A stretch of DNA of 64,000 nt from Flavivirga sp. 57AJ16. Lineage in GTDB: Bacteria > Bacteroidota > Bacteroidia > Flavobacteriales > Flavobacteriaceae. The stretch lies in assembly GCF_028736925.1 (NCBI RefSeq), contig NZ_JAQZAT010000002.1, positions 186,001 through 250,000 of the forward strand, in the 5' to 3' direction. Shown in pieces: positions 35,437-43,828 of the stretch (position 1 is the stretch's first letter; the number at the start of each line of letters is the position of its first letter). The position numbers and the translations under genes are program-made. The notes below the pieces were generated by a model. That model made no database searches, was not told the DNA's origin, and was given only the letters and a program-made list of their open reading frames with translations.

Positions 35437-36005
35437 ATGAACGTATTCAATTTTATAAGGCGGGTAATATCTGCAACCAATGCTTAAAAAGGAGCCACCT
35501 TGCTTATAAAACAAAACACTTCTTAAAAAAATTGAAAACTAACTTTAATATGAGGCCACTTGCGTTCGTAATTAAAAATCAATCTAACCGTTTAAAAATA
35601 GAAGTAAAAGGACCTTAATTAACCAATTGAAAAAGTTTAAATGAGTTCATTAGATGTTACATACGACAAATAAAAAACCATCTGAATGTCTGTGATCATG
35701 CATAATGATATTTTTGTCATTCAGAACGAAGTGATTAACCTGTTGTAAATCAATAAAATAGATCGTTACCTTGGACAAAATCAATATATTTTTAGATTTA
35801 TGACAAATTACGGACAATCAATAAAAAACAATTAATATAAACACATGAAACGAGCATTAATAAATTTTAGACATTTTTTTTACAGAAGATAATGTTTAAA
35901 ATTCCTGCCTGCCTGCCGGCAGGTTTAATGTGAGAGCGTAGCGGTTACATACGTTCTCAATTTTATAATTAACATCAAATCAAATAATTATAAAGATTTA
36001 AACGT
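35437..36005. other. intergenic region with gene debris and a GC palindrome
   Basis: No intact gene. A short frame near 35551-35608 (MRPLAFVIKNQSNRLKIEVK..) may be a C-terminal scrap of a secreted enzyme. The word TGAGTTCATTA near 35643 followed by ACATACGAC repeats 34052-34085 in the gap before the fucosidase. A perfect CCTGCCGGCAGG palindrome lies at 35912-35923. Confidence 0.4.
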
Positions 36006-38234
36006 ATGAAAAAAGTAATTGCAGCCATAGTTTTTTTGTTTTTAATTCAAGGCTTTTCTCAAAACCCCGTTAATTATGTAAACCCGTTTATAGGGACATC
36101 AAATTTTGGTGCTACAAATCCAGGGGCGATAGCACCTAGAGGTATGGTAAGTGTGGCTCCCTTTAATGTGGCAGGAGCACCAAATTTACCTTTAGAAAAG
36201 GATAGTCGGTGGCTGTCTAATCCGTATGTTAACGAAAACACATTTTTAACAGGCTTTAGTCATGTTAATTTGAGCGGTGTTGGATGTCCGGATTTGGGCG
36301 TTATTTTAACCATGCCTACTACAGGAGCACTTAAAACGAATCATTTAGAATACGGAACCACTTATACTAACGAAGTGTCTAAACCTGGGTATTACAGTGT
36401 CAATCTTTCAAAATATAAAGTGAAGGCAGAAGTAACGGCCAGCACGAGAACAGGTGTGAGTCGTTATACATTCCCTAAGGGGCAATCCAACATGCTTATA
36501 AACTTGGGGTTAGGTTTAACTAATGAAGAAGGAGGCGTCATTAAGATTGTGTCTGATACCGAAATTGAGGGGATGCGCAATGTGGGGTCTTTTTGTTATT
36601 ATAAACCAGAAGAAGCATATCCTGTGTATTTTGTGGCTAAATTTAGCCATCCTGCAGATGATTTTGGTGTATGGAATACGCCTAAAAAAGCAAAAGGTAT
36701 AGAAAGCCAATGGATGGGATACAATGGGAAAACACGTTTGTATAAACAATATAAAAAAGAGGTAATAGGCGACAGTATTGGGAGTTACTTTACCTATCAT
36801 TTCAAAGCGCCTACCACCGTAGAAGTTAAAATCGGGGTTTCCTATGTTAGCATAGAAAATGCTCGCGAAAATTTAGAAAAAGAAACGCAAGGCCTAACGT
36901 TTGATGATGTTTATCATAAAACGAGTACGACCTGGAACGATTTATTATCTAAAATCGAAGTTGAAGGGGGAACAGAAGACGACAAAACTATTTTTTATAC
37001 AGCATTGTACCATACGCTCATTCATCCAAATACATTAAACGATGTAAATGGTGACTATCCAACCATGGCCAAGCGAGAAACTGCAAAAACAAAAGGTACT
37101 CGGTTTACGGTATTTTCCTTTTGGGATACTTATAGAAACTTACATGCATTGATGTCTTTGGTATACCCTAAGCAACAGTCCGATATGGTAAAAAGTATGC
37201 TTAATATTTATGATGAAAGTGGTTGGTTGCCAAAATGGGAATTAAATGCTACAGAAACAACCACTATGGTTGGAGACCCTGCAGGGATTATATTAGCAGA
37301 TACCTATTTACGGGGCATTCAGGATTTTGATGTTGAAAAGGCATACGAAGCCATGCGTAAAAGTGCCTTACAATTAGAAAACAACCCTTTAAGGCCAGGA
37401 ATAAAGGATTATGTAGAAAAAGGCTATTTAACAACGACGACTACCAAAAGTGGATCGGTATCTACGACACAAGAATACAATATTACTGATTTTGCAATCG
37501 CTCAATTAGCCAAAAAGCTAAATAAGAAACAAGACTACGAATTGTTTTCTAAGCGATCTGTCTCATATCGAAATTTATTTGATAAAGCGTTTAACCTTTT
37601 AAGGCCAAAAAACCATGATGGCTCCTGGTTCTCTCCTTTTAATCCAAATACAGGTGCCAATTTTGAAAAAAATGTAGGTTTTATAGAAGGTAATTCTTGG
37701 CAGTATACTTTTATGGTTTCCCATGATATAAAAACACTTATGAAACTTATGGGAGGAAAAAGGCAGTTTGTAAAACAACTAGATGCAGTGTTTGATAATA
37801 AACAATTTGACATGGCGAACGAACCAGATATAAACTATCCTTTTTTATATAATTATGCAAAGGGATATGAACGAAAAACACAGGATCGTGTTTCAGGTTT
37901 AATAAAAGAATATTTTACCAACAAGCCCGATGGCTTACCAGGGAACGACGATACGGGCACCATGTCTGCATGGTTAATTTATAGTATGATGGGGATATAT
38001 CCCAGCGTTCCTGCCAAACCCAATTATACAATAACAACCCCGCACTTTAACAAAATTACCATTCATTTAAATACCAATTATTATAAAAATGATAAGCTAA
38101 TTATTACCTCCAATACTTCAAAAGATAAAAATTACATTAAGAGCATTCGTATTGATGGAAAACCGTATAAAGACTATTTTATTTCACATAAAAAATTAGT
38201 GAATTCAAGAACCATTGAGTTTACTTTAGAATAA
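36006..38234 (+). CDS. GH92 alpha-mannosidase (second copy, secreted)
   Basis: This 742-residue protein has a cleavable signal peptide (MKKVIAAIVFLFLIQGFSQ) and no lipobox, unlike the first GH92. Landmarks are VNPFIGTSNFGATNPGAIAP, FSFWDTYRNLHALMSLVYP and GNDDTGTMSAWLIYSMMGIY. The start loop FGATNPGA differs from the first copy's DGHTYPGA, and the GQMSAW motif is GTMSAW, so linkage specificity probably differs. A division of labour between alpha-1,2- and alpha-1,3/1,6-mannose is plausible. Confidence 0.92.
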   Translation: MKKVIAAIVFLFLIQGFSQNPVNYVNPFIGTSNFGATNPGAIAPRGMVSVAPFNVAGAPNLPLEKDSRWLSNPYVNENTFLTGFSHVNLSGVGCPDLGVILTMPTTGALKTNHLEYGTTYTNEVSKPGYYSVNLSKYKVKAEVTASTRTGVSRYTFPKGQSNMLINLGLGLTNEEGGVIKIVSDTEIEGMRNVGSFCYYKPEEAYPVYFVAKFSHPADDFGVWNTPKKAKGIESQWMGYNGKTRLYKQYKKEVIGDSIGSYFTYHFKAPTTVEVKIGVSYVSIENARENLEKETQGLTFDDVYHKTSTTWNDLLSKIEVEGGTEDDKTIFYTALYHTLIHPNTLNDVNGDYPTMAKRETAKTKGTRFTVFSFWDTYRNLHALMSLVYPKQQSDMVKSMLNIYDESGWLPKWELNATETTTMVGDPAGIILADTYLRGIQDFDVEKAYEAMRKSALQLENNPLRPGIKDYVEKGYLTTTTTKSGSVSTTQEYNITDFAIAQLAKKLNKKQDYELFSKRSVSYRNLFDKAFNLLRPKNHDGSWFSPFNPNTGANFEKNVGFIEGNSWQYTFMVSHDIKTLMKLMGGKRQFVKQLDAVFDNKQFDMANEPDINYPFLYNYAKGYERKTQDRVSGLIKEYFTNKPDGLPGNDDTGTMSAWLIYSMMGIYPSVPAKPNYTITTPHFNKITIHLNTNYYKNDKLIITSNTSKDKNYIKSIRIDGKPYKDYFISHKKLVNSRTIEFTLE

Positions 38235-38934
38235 TGTTATTTTTCACTATCTGTAAGTAGCCCCATATTAGTTCACATGTACACTAGTACTTCGCCTGTG
38301 ACGAGTGCCGTATCTGAATATAAAAATAGTGAGCTAATCTAAACTAAACATGTTATGTTGGGGTTTAATAGGTGTTCTTACAAAGAGTTGAAGTTAAAAA
38401 CTATATGATCTTCCGTCTATTTAACCATGTTATTAGTCGAAATAAATTCGCATTATTCCAGTCTTTCCTTTCCTTAGCACAAAAGAAAATAAATCAAATT
38501 ATTATTTTATGTCGATTAAGTGTTAATTTGTTATTTGTTTATTTTGAACAGTTTGTTAGTTTGGAAAAACTTGAGAAATCAAGTTTTTCTTTTTTAGTAG
38601 TAATACCCATTTGAATATAACACCATTTACACCTTGAATTTACCCGATTCTTGCCTGCCGGACGGGCAGGCAGCCGAAGAACACAAGAAAAACAAAGGCT
38701 AAGCATACTACTATGGGGCAGTCTCGAGCCTGTCTGCCGACTAGGTATGGATAGTTCGTTTCAAGAAATTCTTTTATTACAACATTCTACATTCAAATGG
38801 GGCTAATTTATAATGGGTCAATTAATGTATGTTGATTTAGATAGAAGTATTTGACGCTTGTAGAAAAAATATTATTAGATTTATAGCAAATAAAAATTTT
38901 AAAATAAAAATTGATATATGAATACCTCTAAAAA
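38235..38934. other. intergenic region with short repeats
   Basis: No gene recognised. Contains the CCTGCC..GGCAGG palindrome at 38652-38672, a hairpin-like AACTTGAGAAATCAAGTTTTTCTTTTTTAG stretch near 38569-38598 that may act as a terminator, and GGATAGTTCGTTTCAAGAAA at 38749-38768, which recurs at 62387-62406 and partly at 63121. Confidence 0.45.
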
Positions 38935-39021
38935 ATGCCAGTAGTATTTAAAAAGGTGTTCATTCCTTTTTTTCTATTCACCTCATTATTTGCCTTATGG
39001 GGGCTAATGCCTAAGTTATAA
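38935..39021 (+). pseudogene. FucP-type fucose permease remnant (N-terminal fragment)
   Basis: The frame reads MPVVFKKVFIPFFLFTSLFA and then LWGLMPKL before a stop. IPF(I/F)L.TSLFALWG is the first-helix signature of FucP-family L-fucose:H+ symporters. An ATG at 38919 (MNTSKK) in another frame is the probable original start, so a one-base shift lies near 38935. The remaining ~400 residues are absent, and the following 39022-39120 has no clear similarity. It lies directly before the GH20 gene in a fucosidase-containing locus. Confidence 0.7.
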
Positions 39022-39167
39022 GGAATGGTTATAGATGCTGGTGGGTATGGTGTTGCCGATATTCATGTGGAAATACCAACAAGCATCACCAATAGCCAAC
39101 CCAGGTGAAAAATGCTACTAATGGATAGAATATATAAGTTAAATTATAAACTATAAAAACCTTTAAA

Positions 39168-40853
39168 ATGAGATTCGCAATTTTTATCACAATCTGCTCT
39201 TTAGTTACTTCTTGCTCAAATAAGTTCGAACAAGTAGTAAATTCTGAAGAAGATTATCAAATCATTCCAAAACCCGTGACACTAGAAATGTCTAATGGAA
39301 GATTTTTAGTTGACTCCGATACCAAAATTCAGTATGATTCGGATTTAAAAAATGAAGGCAGTTATCTGGCAGAGATGCTAAGCCTTGCTACTGGGAATAC
39401 CATTGTTTCAAGTGCTGATACAGATCAAGGAACTATTATGTTGAAATTAGACAATACCATAACAAATGAGGAAGGCTATACCTTATCTGTAAAATTCGAT
39501 AAAATTATTATTGCTGGAAAAACGGCCAAAGGGGTGCTTTATGGTATTCAGACCTTAAGGCAGTTAATGCCTTCTTCTATAGAAAAGGGGCAGGTGGCAG
39601 AATTAACAATTCCTGCAGTACATATTACAGATAGCCCGAGATATCAATACAGAGGTATGCATTTGGATGTTGCCCGTCACTTTTACGATGTCGATTTCAT
39701 AAAAAAATATATTGATTTGATTGCCATGCATAAAATGAATACATTTCATTGGCATTTAACAGAAGATCAAGGGTGGCGTATAGAAATAAAGAAATACCCA
39801 AAATTAACAGAAATTGGAGCCTTTAGAAATGGCACCATAGTAGGGCATCATCCAGGAACAGAAAACGATAATAAAAAAGATGGTGGGTTCTATACACAAG
39901 AACAAATTAAAGAAATTGTTGCGTATGCGACCAAGCGTCATGTAACCGTTATTCCAGAAATTGAATTACCGGGACATAGTAGTTCGGCTATAGCTGCCTA
40001 CCCGTATTTAAGCTGCTTCCCTAAAGAACCTACGGTGGTTACTAATGATATGATGTCTGAAAAAAGCAAAGAGCTACAAGCTGCTGGAACTCCAAAAGTA
40101 GTACAGGAAACCTGGGGTGTATTTAACGATGTGTACTGTGCAGGTAAAGAGGAAACATTTACTTTTTTACAAGACGTATTAGATGAGGTTATTCCATTAT
40201 TCCCATCAACATATATACATATTGGAGGCGATGAGTGTCCGAAAGAAAATTGGAAGCGTTGTCCAAATTGCCAATCTCGAATTAAAAAGGAAGGGTTACA
40301 TGATGAACATGAGCTTCAAAGTTATTTTATTCAGCGTATAGAAAAATATCTTAATGCTAAAGGCAAGCAAATTATAGGTTGGGATGAAATCTTGGAAGGT
40401 GGTTTAGCACCAAATGCTACGGTAATGTCATGGCGAGGAACTAAAGGAGGTATTGAAGCGGCAAAGCAACATCACGATGTTATAATGACTCCTGGGCACT
40501 CATGTTATTTTGATCATTATCAATCAAAAGATAAGGATAATGAACCTTTGGCAATAGGAGGCAAAACAACTGTTAAAGATGTGTATGCTTATGAGCCAAC
40601 TCCAAAGGAATTAGCAGCCGATGAGCAAAAATATATTTTGGGAGCACAAGGGAATGTTTGGACAGAATACATGGGAACTACCGATCATGTTGAATATATG
40701 ATTTTACCAAGAATGACTGCCCTTTCAGAAGTGGTTTGGTCTACAAAAGCATCTAAAGATTGGGACGATTTTAAATGGCGCTTGGAGCATTTTAAAAACA
40801 GATATGATAATCTCGGCTTAAATTATGCAAAGCATACATTTAAAAGTGAATAG
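39168..40853 (+). CDS. GH20 beta-N-acetylhexosaminidase, lipoprotein
   Basis: This 561-residue protein has a lipoprotein signal (LVTSC, C16), an N-terminal GH20b alpha/beta domain (about 30-155) and a TIM barrel from 160 (YRGMHLDVARHFYDVDFIKK, KMNTFHWHLTEDQGWRIEIK). The catalytic pair D355-E356 is in HIGGDECPKENW. It removes terminal beta-GlcNAc/GalNAc by substrate-assisted catalysis. It completes the set of exo-enzymes for N-glycan breakdown in this locus. Confidence 0.94.
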   Translation: MRFAIFITICSLVTSCSNKFEQVVNSEEDYQIIPKPVTLEMSNGRFLVDSDTKIQYDSDLKNEGSYLAEMLSLATGNTIVSSADTDQGTIMLKLDNTITNEEGYTLSVKFDKIIIAGKTAKGVLYGIQTLRQLMPSSIEKGQVAELTIPAVHITDSPRYQYRGMHLDVARHFYDVDFIKKYIDLIAMHKMNTFHWHLTEDQGWRIEIKKYPKLTEIGAFRNGTIVGHHPGTENDNKKDGGFYTQEQIKEIVAYATKRHVTVIPEIELPGHSSSAIAAYPYLSCFPKEPTVVTNDMMSEKSKELQAAGTPKVVQETWGVFNDVYCAGKEETFTFLQDVLDEVIPLFPSTYIHIGGDECPKENWKRCPNCQSRIKKEGLHDEHELQSYFIQRIEKYLNAKGKQIIGWDEILEGGLAPNATVMSWRGTKGGIEAAKQHHDVIMTPGHSCYFDHYQSKDKDNEPLAIGGKTTVKDVYAYEPTPKELAADEQKYILGAQGNVWTEYMGTTDHVEYMILPRMTALSEVVWSTKASKDWDDFKWRLEHFKNRYDNLGLNYAKHTFKSE

Positions 40854-40899
40854 GTTTTAAATAATGGATATAGAAGAATACATGTAAACAAAAAGAGGC

Positions 40900-41014
40900 A
40901 ATGTCATTAAGTTAAGGATGAAAATGTTGGTCTGAACCTCTTGTCTCTTCTCGAGACAAATTAAAACTGAAGGACACCATGTGATAAAATAAACGCCTTT
41001 AACTTAATGACATT
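40900..41014. repeat. MITE-like element, 115 bp, perfect 16 bp terminal inverted repeats
   Basis: AATGTCATTAAGTTAA at 40900-40915 and its exact complement at 40999-41014. The 83 bp interior includes TTGTCTCTTCTCGAGACAA, itself a nested dyad. It is not coding. The ends preceded by AAAAGAGGC recall inverted repeats of IS elements; a similar AAGAAAGAGGCTAAATCATTAAGGG-type half end is seen around 7189-7213. Confidence 0.65.
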
Positions 41015-41044
41015 AACCCAGTAATATCTAAAACAAATTGTCAT

Positions 41045-41306
41045 TATGTTTTCGCTACTGTAAGCGCTACAATTCCTAAATTTACTTTCGAATATTTAGA
41101 TGGCGGCTGCAATGAAGCTGTCAATATTTATAAGAATACTGCAGAAATTAGAGCCGTAGAATAACTTCCTGAATATTTGAGCAAACATATCAAACCTGAT
41201 ATGAAAACAGGATTATTTGGTCATTGTGTTCTTGAAAAGCGTTTTTTTACTGCTTGTGGCATATGGCTAACCTTTTGTAGCAAACTTCACCATACAAGGA
41301 GTTAAG
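41045..41306 (+). pseudogene. FMN-dependent alpha-hydroxy-acid (L-lactate) dehydrogenase remnant
   Basis: From about 41072 the frame reads IPKFTFEYLDGGCNEAVNIY, KNTAEIRAVE, an in-frame stop, then LPEYLSKHIKPDMKTGLFGH. This is the N-terminal signature of LldD-type FMN oxidases (FEY.DGG..., then ..LFGH). After the stop similarity fades and the frame ends by 41306. The start, the FMN-binding barrel and the catalytic His are missing. Such enzymes occur in fucose pathways that end in lactate. Confidence 0.75.
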
Positions 41307-41400
41307 AGCGTTGTCCGTATGTTTTTTTGGTTCCTGATTCGCATCATTCTCAAATTGATATAATTTTAGAAAATTTAAGGTGTTTTTACATTATGGCCGC

Positions 41401-41436
41401 TTTTGGGCACTTAAGTCTCCTTTTTTTTTAACTTTG
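41401..41436 (+). promoter_or_regulatory. promoter of the sigma-factor operon
   Basis: TTTTG at 41401-41405 (-33 type) and TAACTTTG at 41429-41436 (fits TAnnTTTG) are spaced 23 bp apart. The sigma gene starts at 41467, about 30 bp after the -7 element. Confidence 0.55.
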
Positions 41437-41466
41437 AAAAGCGAACTCTAGTTTTTATGTCTATCT

Positions 41467-42096
41467 ATGTCTTTATTGAATAAATTTAATTTAATCTTGG
41501 TCAATGTATTACCAGGCAACTCTAAAAAAGACTCAGCACCTCTTACCGATGATGAACTTGTCCTACAAATAGTAGAAACAAATAATGCCATTCTCTTTGG
41601 TAAGCTTTATGATAGATACAGTAAAAAGGTGTACAGTAAATGCTATAGTTTTTCAAAAGATAAACATGAAGCTCAAGACCTTGCCCAAGACGTATTTATA
41701 AAACTTTTTACCAAACTGGGCACCTATAAAGCACAATCTAAATTTTCTACCTGGCTATATAGCTTTACTTATAACTTTCTTGTAAATTATAAGAAACAAG
41801 ACACTTCAAAAAAGCTAAAAGAACGTTGGGAAAGATTAAATAAATACGATTATTATTTGGCCTCAGAAGATGATGTTGACGAAGATGATCTTTTCGAATT
41901 AAGGGCTTCTAAGCTTGAAAAAGCTTTAGAACTTATGGAACCCGCAGATAAGGCTTTGCTTTTATTAAAATATCAGGATAATGTATCTGTTAAAGATATA
42001 CAGGCTATTTTAAATATAAATGAAAGTGCTGTAAAAATGAGACTTAAAAGAGCTCGCATAAAATTAATAAAAGCTCACAATAAACTTAAAGATTAA
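41467..42096 (+). CDS. RNA polymerase sigma-70 family (ECF-type) sigma factor
   Basis: This 209-residue protein has region 2 (about 30-95: LFGKLYDRYSKKVYSKCYSF, DLAQDVFIKLFTKLGTYKAQ) and region 4 (about 155-205: PADKALLLLKYQDNVSVKDI, NINESAVKMRLKRARIKLIK). An acidic linker (SEDDVDEDDLFELR) joins them. No transmembrane anti-sigma gene follows; instead two small soluble proteins sharing an NPFK motif lie downstream, the first starting on the sigma stop codon. The stimulus is unknown. Confidence 0.92.
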   Translation: MSLLNKFNLILVNVLPGNSKKDSAPLTDDELVLQIVETNNAILFGKLYDRYSKKVYSKCYSFSKDKHEAQDLAQDVFIKLFTKLGTYKAQSKFSTWLYSFTYNFLVNYKKQDTSKKLKERWERLNKYDYYLASEDDVDEDDLFELRASKLEKALELMEPADKALLLLKYQDNVSVKDIQAILNINESAVKMRLKRARIKLIKAHNKLKD

Positions 42097-42260
42097 TGAG
42101 TAAGAAAAACCCTTTTAAAATAATAGAATTGACAGACCCTATATTACCGGAAACCTTAAAAGAAAATATCATTGAAGATATTATAGAAAGTATTGAAGAT
42201 TCTAAAAAGGACTCCAATGCTGAAGGATCCGATTCTGGTTTAGATACCAACAACACCTAA
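42096..42260 (+). CDS. small acidic protein coupled to the sigma factor
   Basis: A 54-residue protein starting MSKKNPFKIIELTDPILPET, with ATG overlapping the sigma stop by 1 bp (TAATG), a strong sign of translational coupling. The first 30 residues resemble the protein at 42337 (NPFK.I, then PE...+.NI...I). The tail is acidic and Ser/Asn-rich. No signal peptide or membrane helix. Candidate sigma-factor partner, possibly a cytoplasmic anti-sigma peptide; not recognised as a named family. Confidence 0.65.
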   Translation: MSKKNPFKIIELTDPILPETLKENIIEDIIESIEDSKKDSNAEGSDSGLDTNNT

Positions 42261-42336
42261 GATACATATTTTTAAGTGACTTTTTTGTCTCTTTGCTGTC
42301 ATAGAATAATAAACACTGATTAAAGTGATATTGGCT

Positions 42337-42531
42337 ATGGAAAAACAAAACCCATTTAAAAATATCGGACAGCCGCCACATGACGTCCCTGAGGATATTA
42401 GGAATAATATTATGAAAAGCATTACCACGGCTAAACATTTAATGAAAATTAAATTGCTTTTTAAACAAAATCATAAAGCTGCCATGTCCTCATTATTTAA
42501 GAGGAAAATAAATAAGCCGCCATCTAATTAG
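42337..42531 (+). CDS. small basic protein of the sigma operon
   Basis: The start is placed at 42337 (MEKQNPFKNIGQPPHDVPED), giving 64 residues; an ATG four codons upstream is possible. Motif spacing NPFK.I........PE...+.NI matches the 54-residue protein before it, but the C-terminal half is basic and may form an amphipathic or membrane-touching helix (KHLMKIKLLFKQNHKAAMSS). Gap to the previous gene 76 bp. Function unknown. Confidence 0.65.
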   Translation: MEKQNPFKNIGQPPHDVPEDIRNNIMKSITTAKHLMKIKLLFKQNHKAAMSSLFKRKINKPPSN

Positions 42532-42562
42532 CTCAAAAAAACCTGTTACTTTTCTTTGGACA

Positions 42563-43414
42563 TTAAATTTTATTAGTAGCAACTGCTGGTAATATTAATA
42601 AAGGCACTGGGCTATTAAAACTTACTTTATCAACAACATCTTCATTAGTTAAATTATATAAGAAATTATTTTTGTGATGAATGAATGCCACCATATCACT
42701 TTGTGTTTCCTTTATAAAGTCTTTTATAGCTTTGGTTTCTGACGTTTCGTACGTTATTTTATGAAAAAAATATGGGATACCTTCCAATAAATGGGTCAAT
42801 GCTTCTTTATGCCGTTTTTGTTTTTCGGTAAGCATACGATCTTCCATTATTTGCACGATCTTTAACTTTGCTTTATGGTGTTCTAATAGTTTAAATAATG
42901 GTTTTAACTCGGTTTTTACAAATGGTCTTTTATAATTTGTAGAAAAAACAATTTGTTTAATCTTTTTAGGTATATAATCTTGAGGTACTATAATAGTTGG
43001 GCACTTAGAGATGGCATTAATAACCTTTACGGCATGACTTCCTAAAAACACGCTTTTTAAACCTTTCGCCCCTTTTGTCCCCATAATGATAAAGTCTATG
43101 CCATAATCATCTACTATGCTTTTCGTTGATGGAATGAAACGATCTAATTTGCTTATGCTTTTAAATTGATGTTTCGTGTTATGGCTCGTTTTTTTTATCT
43201 GACTTACAACACTTTCTAAATCATTTTTAACGCCTACAGATATGATTTCGACCCATTCATTTCCCCATTCATCCTCTAAAAGATTTAATGGTAAAACCGT
43301 ATGTGCAGAAAACAAGTAAAAGGTCACTTCAAAATCTTCAAAAAGGAACTGTCCATAATGTAACGCATTAAGGGAGCTGTCCGAAAAATCGATTGGTATG
43401 AGTATTTTTTTCAT
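42563..43414 (-). CDS. tandem universal stress protein (UspA family)
   Basis: This 283-residue protein contains two Usp domains. The first starts MKKILIPIDFSDSSLNALHY and has the ATP-loop IIMGTKGAKGLKSVFLGSHA (G-2x-G-9x-G-S type) near 110-130. The second is degenerate, starting KQIVFSTNYKRPFVKTELKP, with no clear ATP loop. Cytoplasmic stress-linked nucleotide-binding protein. It is convergent with the sigma operon and starts opposite the small membrane gene at 43580. Confidence 0.88.
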   Translation of the reverse strand: MKKILIPIDFSDSSLNALHYGQFLFEDFEVTFYLFSAHTVLPLNLLEDEWGNEWVEIISVGVKNDLESVVSQIKKTSHNTKHQFKSISKLDRFIPSTKSIVDDYGIDFIIMGTKGAKGLKSVFLGSHAVKVINAISKCPTIIVPQDYIPKKIKQIVFSTNYKRPFVKTELKPLFKLLEHHKAKLKIVQIMEDRMLTEKQKRHKEALTHLLEGIPYFFHKITYETSETKAIKDFIKETQSDMVAFIHHKNNFLYNLTNEDVVDKVSFNSPVPLLILPAVATNKI

Positions 43415-43579
43415 ATCTAAATAAGTTATTGAACAATAATAAGATGCATACTACTTTTTAGACATAAATATAATATTAGGGTCACCATTTAGACAGTACA
43501 AAATTAAAGTGACCAATTTTTTTTTAACTGTCTTAATAGAAAGCCTGTTAAAATGGGAATATAACTTTTAAAATCTAAT

Positions 43580-43786
43580 ATGAACATGTTTATCGTGTAT
43601 TCAGGTTTCGTAATGATGTCCTATGCTGTTATAGCCAATGATGTCATTAAAATATTAGGAACTTTTTTAGCTTCCAATATTTTGGCTATTTTAATTTATC
43701 TGTTAAAAAAAGACAAATTGAAACACACGTATAAATTAATATTCAAAGACCTCGCAAAGGTCTATCAAAATAGGGTTAATCGTTAG
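43580..43786 (+). CDS. small two-helix membrane protein
   Basis: This 68-residue protein has helices at about 3-20 and 25-43 followed by a basic tail (KKDKLKHTYKLIFKDLAKVY). The second Met at 43586 is an alternative start. It lies 42 bp before the serine hydrolase gene on the same strand. The size and GFVMMSYAVIANDVIKI style would also suit a fragment of a bigger transporter, so a real gene is likely but not certain. Confidence 0.45.
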   Translation: MNMFIVYSGFVMMSYAVIANDVIKILGTFLASNILAILIYLLKKDKLKHTYKLIFKDLAKVYQNRVNR

Positions 43787-43828
43787 TGTGCCCATCGCTT
43801 TTACTATTCAATTATTAAAAACATAAAA

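Noticed and set aside
38569-38598. Small gene at 38372-38614
   Set aside because: Composition is low-complexity Phe/Leu/Ser without family resemblance, and it contains a terminator-like hairpin.
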